NCBI GenBank assembly: GCA_022841345.1
Contig: JALHRR010000050.1
Span: 1 to 36,551 of the forward strand
Origin: Saprospiraceae bacterium
Lineage (GTDB): Bacteria > Bacteroidota > Bacteroidia > Chitinophagales > Saprospiraceae
Reading direction: 5' to 3'
Length of the DNA: 36,551 nt
Below are positions 34,806 to 36,551 of the stretch, piece after piece (the stretch's first letter is position 1; each line of letters opens with the position of its first letter). The notes under the pieces were generated by a model. That model saw only the letters and a list, made by a program, of their open reading frames with translations, was not told the DNA's origin and ran no database searches. Both the position numbers and the translations under genes were made by a program.

Positions 34806-36357
34806 TCAGAGATCCGGTTATCAATTTCTGGAGTTTGTTTTTTCATTATGGGATGAGGACCAGCGTATGACGCATATTCACATGGCGTTGTACCTGGTCC
34901 TTTTCAGACAATGGAGTCGGTATAAATTTTCGGATTCGTTTTTAGTCTCCAGATCTCAATTAATGGATCAAGCCAGAATCAATTCCCGGACTACTTTTAC
35001 CCGGCTAATGTTGGATTTACAAAATTGGGATTATATAGAGGAGTATCATCCTCAGCACAATCCTAAGCTCAAGAGTTGCATTAAGTTGAATTCATTCCGG
35101 GAGGAGTTTAAATACAACCTTCAGGAAGAAATAATTCCAGATAATTCTGATTCTTCAGACCTTGGCATCGACTCCGTTACTACCGACACATGTCCAAAAA
35201 TTGAACATCTGAGTGAACATCTGAATGGCACATGTCCAAATATTGGACATCTGACTGAACATCTGAATGACACATGTCCAAATATTGGACATCTGAGTGA
35301 ACATCTGTGTGACACATGTCCAAAAAATGGACATCTGACTGGACATCTGAACAACACATGTCCAAAAAATGAACATCTGAGTGAACATCTGTGTGACACA
35401 TGTCCAAAAAATGGACATCTGACTGGACATCTGAACAACACATGTCCAAAAAATGAACATCTGACTGGACATCTGAATGACACATGTCCAAAAATTGAAC
35501 ATCTGAGTGAAAATCTGAATGACACATGTCCAAAAATTGAACATCTGAGTGAAAATCTGTGTGACACATGTCCAAAAAATGGACATCTGAGTGAACATCT
35601 GAGTGAACATCTGTGTGACACATGTCCAAAAAATGGACATCTGAGTGAACATCTGAGTGAACATCTGTGTGACACATGTCCAAAAAATGGACATCTGAGT
35701 GAACATCTGAATGGCACATGTCCAAAAAATGGACATCTGACTGGTCATCTGAATGACACATGTCCAAAAATTGAACATCTGAGTGAACATCTAAATGAAC
35801 AAACGGATGGCAAATCTCCACAAAATGAACCTCTGACAGATCTTTTAGAAAAAAAATTAAATGAAGATGAATTAATTCATTTCAAAGTAGATCAGGAAGA
35901 AGCGTTGGATTTGAAAAAGTCAAAAAAATTTATTTATTCAAATACTAGTACTAGTACTAGTAAAAGTATAAGTAATAGTATTAGTACTAGGGAAAAAAAT
36001 CAAAATAAATCAGAAAATGAAAAACAGGAAAAAGTCGAACCGTCAATCCATCAAGCATCCTTGTGGCCTCAAAATCATATTTTTCAACCACCGGCTCTGG
36101 AAGAAATTATCCTCGGGTTTCGTCAAGCCGGTGGAGATGAAGACCAGGCTAGAAAGTTTTATAAATTCTACACCGACAAAGACTGGTGCCTGAGCGGAGG
36201 AGCCAAAATGACTTCAGTGGACAAAGCTATTTTTGGCTGGATTAAACGCACAGCAGAATACAAAAAGAATTCATACCAAAACCATTCAAAACCTACACAT
36301 CATGGACCCTATCACGATCCACTTAATGGAAAAAAAGATTATTCTGAGCCCCTCTGA
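34798..36357 (+). CDS. Winged-helix replication-type protein with 14-residue repeats
   Basis: 519 residues starting at GTG 34798, overlapping the HTH gene. Residues ~5-105 are a winged helix (FLVSRSQLMDQARINSRTTF, then LMLDLQNWDYIEEYHP). Residues ~131-335 are fourteen units of roughly DTCPKNGHLSEHLN. A Ser/Thr-rich run from ACTAGT repeats follows, near 381-397. The C-terminal block (GFRQAGGDEDQARKFYKFYT and MTSVDKAIFGWIKR, about 430-485) resembles the end of DnaD/initiator-like proteins of similar elements. I infer a replication initiator; the family has no name I can assert. Downstream, the next gene overlaps it by 32 bases. Confidence 0.7.
   Translation: MPDQRSGYQFLEFVFSLWDEDQRMTHIHMALYLVLFRQWSRYKFSDSFLVSRSQLMDQARINSRTTFTRLMLDLQNWDYIEEYHPQHNPKLKSCIKLNSFREEFKYNLQEEIIPDNSDSSDLGIDSVTTDTCPKIEHLSEHLNGTCPNIGHLTEHLNDTCPNIGHLSEHLCDTCPKNGHLTGHLNNTCPKNEHLSEHLCDTCPKNGHLTGHLNNTCPKNEHLTGHLNDTCPKIEHLSENLNDTCPKIEHLSENLCDTCPKNGHLSEHLSEHLCDTCPKNGHLSEHLSEHLCDTCPKNGHLSEHLNGTCPKNGHLTGHLNDTCPKIEHLSEHLNEQTDGKSPQNEPLTDLLEKKLNEDELIHFKVDQEEALDLKKSKKFIYSNTSTSTSKSISNSISTREKNQNKSENEKQEKVEPSIHQASLWPQNHIFQPPALEEIILGFRQAGGDEDQARKFYKFYTDKDWCLSGGAKMTSVDKAIFGWIKRTAEYKKNSYQNHSKPTHHGPYHDPLNGKKDYSEPL
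35188..35802 (+). repeat. 42-bp tandem repeats inside the initiator-like gene
   Basis: Fourteen units, based on ACATGTCCAAAAAATGGACA plus CTGAGTGAACATCTGTGTG, mostly 42 bp long; two have a 12-bp insertion. Many units hold a DNA dyad TGTCCA-AAAAA-TGGACA, perfect in the ATGTCCAA-ATA-TTGGACAT units near 35275. An AT-rich stretch follows (35845-35990), with an ACTAGT microsatellite at about 35943-35965. Large minus-strand frames across it are artefacts. Confidence 0.85.
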
Positions 36358-36551
36358 ATCGGATTGGCGAAACCGGTTGATTTACCGGCACGAGAGTGGC
36401 CGATATGCATTCGACTTTGATGCCTGTCTCGAGTACTTGCTGTGTAAAGGCCGGGAATTGTTCGGTTTTCGCTTTCAATTGTTTCCGGAGGACTACGAGA
36501 TGCTATTCAGTCTCCTGGCCTATGCAGTCAGAGATCCTGATCGGAAGAGCG
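36326..36551 (+). CDS. Unknown gene cut by the right edge (partial)
   Basis: An open frame begins at ATG 36326 inside the end of the initiator-like gene and runs off the window. It encodes MEKKIILSPSESDWRNRLIY and then GRYAFDFDACLEYLLCKGRELFGF in parts. The composition is clearly coding. The position after a replication-type gene suggests a helicase or primase-related role, but no motif is visible yet. Confidence 0.7.
   Translation, partial: MEKKIILSPSESDWRNRLIYRHESGRYAFDFDACLEYLLCKGRELFGFRFQLFPEDYEMLFSLLAYAVRDPDRKS

Noticed and set aside
35121-35821. Minus-strand frames of about 200 codons rich in Cys, Phe and His
   Set aside because: They are shadows of the 42-bp repeat in the initiator-like gene.

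Overview
This window looks like a chromosome segment of a member of the Bacteroidota, with the left part of an integrated mobile element at its right end. The phylum call rests on several signs: TAnnTTTG-type promoter boxes before a tRNA and an ABC-F gene, an integrase resembling that of the Bacteroides conjugative transposon CTnDOT, an AT-rich base composition, and the family mix (EttA, RlmH, ATC hydrolase, MgtC/SapB with a DUF4010-like half, four-helix-bundle protein). I cannot fix the order or genus.

Positions 1-26,900 are chromosomal. They hold a gene tail, rlmH and a rhomboid protease; a sigma/anti-sigma pair; an ATC-hydrolase-like gene; a 994-residue primase-like plus SF2-helicase protein resembling the core of the TOTE conflict systems; and a three-gene unit running from 14575 down to 7061. 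That unit starts with a ~1,920-residue exported protein with a zincin motif and a C-terminal PD-(D/E)XK-like nuclease motif, probably a polymorphic toxin. A beta-propeller-like protein and a lipoprotein hydrolase follow it. Next come ettA, mutS, an MgtC/SapB transporter-like gene, two alpha/beta hydrolases (one broken by an in-frame amber codon), an AlkD-type glycosylase and a small secreted protein.

The most unusual feature is a family of composite non-coding elements filling the gaps at about 111-530, 14770-15545, 17337-17972, 21017-21616, 23046-23276 and 24424-24701. Each has a 5' tract of varied 7-bp-periodic repeats separated by AACAGCC(GG). A 3' array of usually three hairpins follows, separated by an 8-9 nt spacer (consensus GACATCACC or GATGTCACC). 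The stems differ between copies while pairing is kept, and all copies point the same way whatever the direction of neighbouring genes. I know no name for this family.

From about 26,980 the window holds tRNA-Val(GAC), a four-helix-bundle gene between GT-rich inverted repeats, and tRNA-Pro(GGG). Just beyond tRNA-Pro lies an integrase gene, consistent with an element integrated at that tRNA. The element carries a Fic protein fused to an AbiEi-like N-terminus, operator-like dyads, an unknown 511-residue protein, a large nested palindrome, an excisionase-like HTH protein, and a winged-helix protein whose gene contains fourteen ~42-bp repeats followed by an AT-rich stretch. That last layout recalls lambda O, where the origin lies inside the initiator gene. 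A further gene runs off the right edge.
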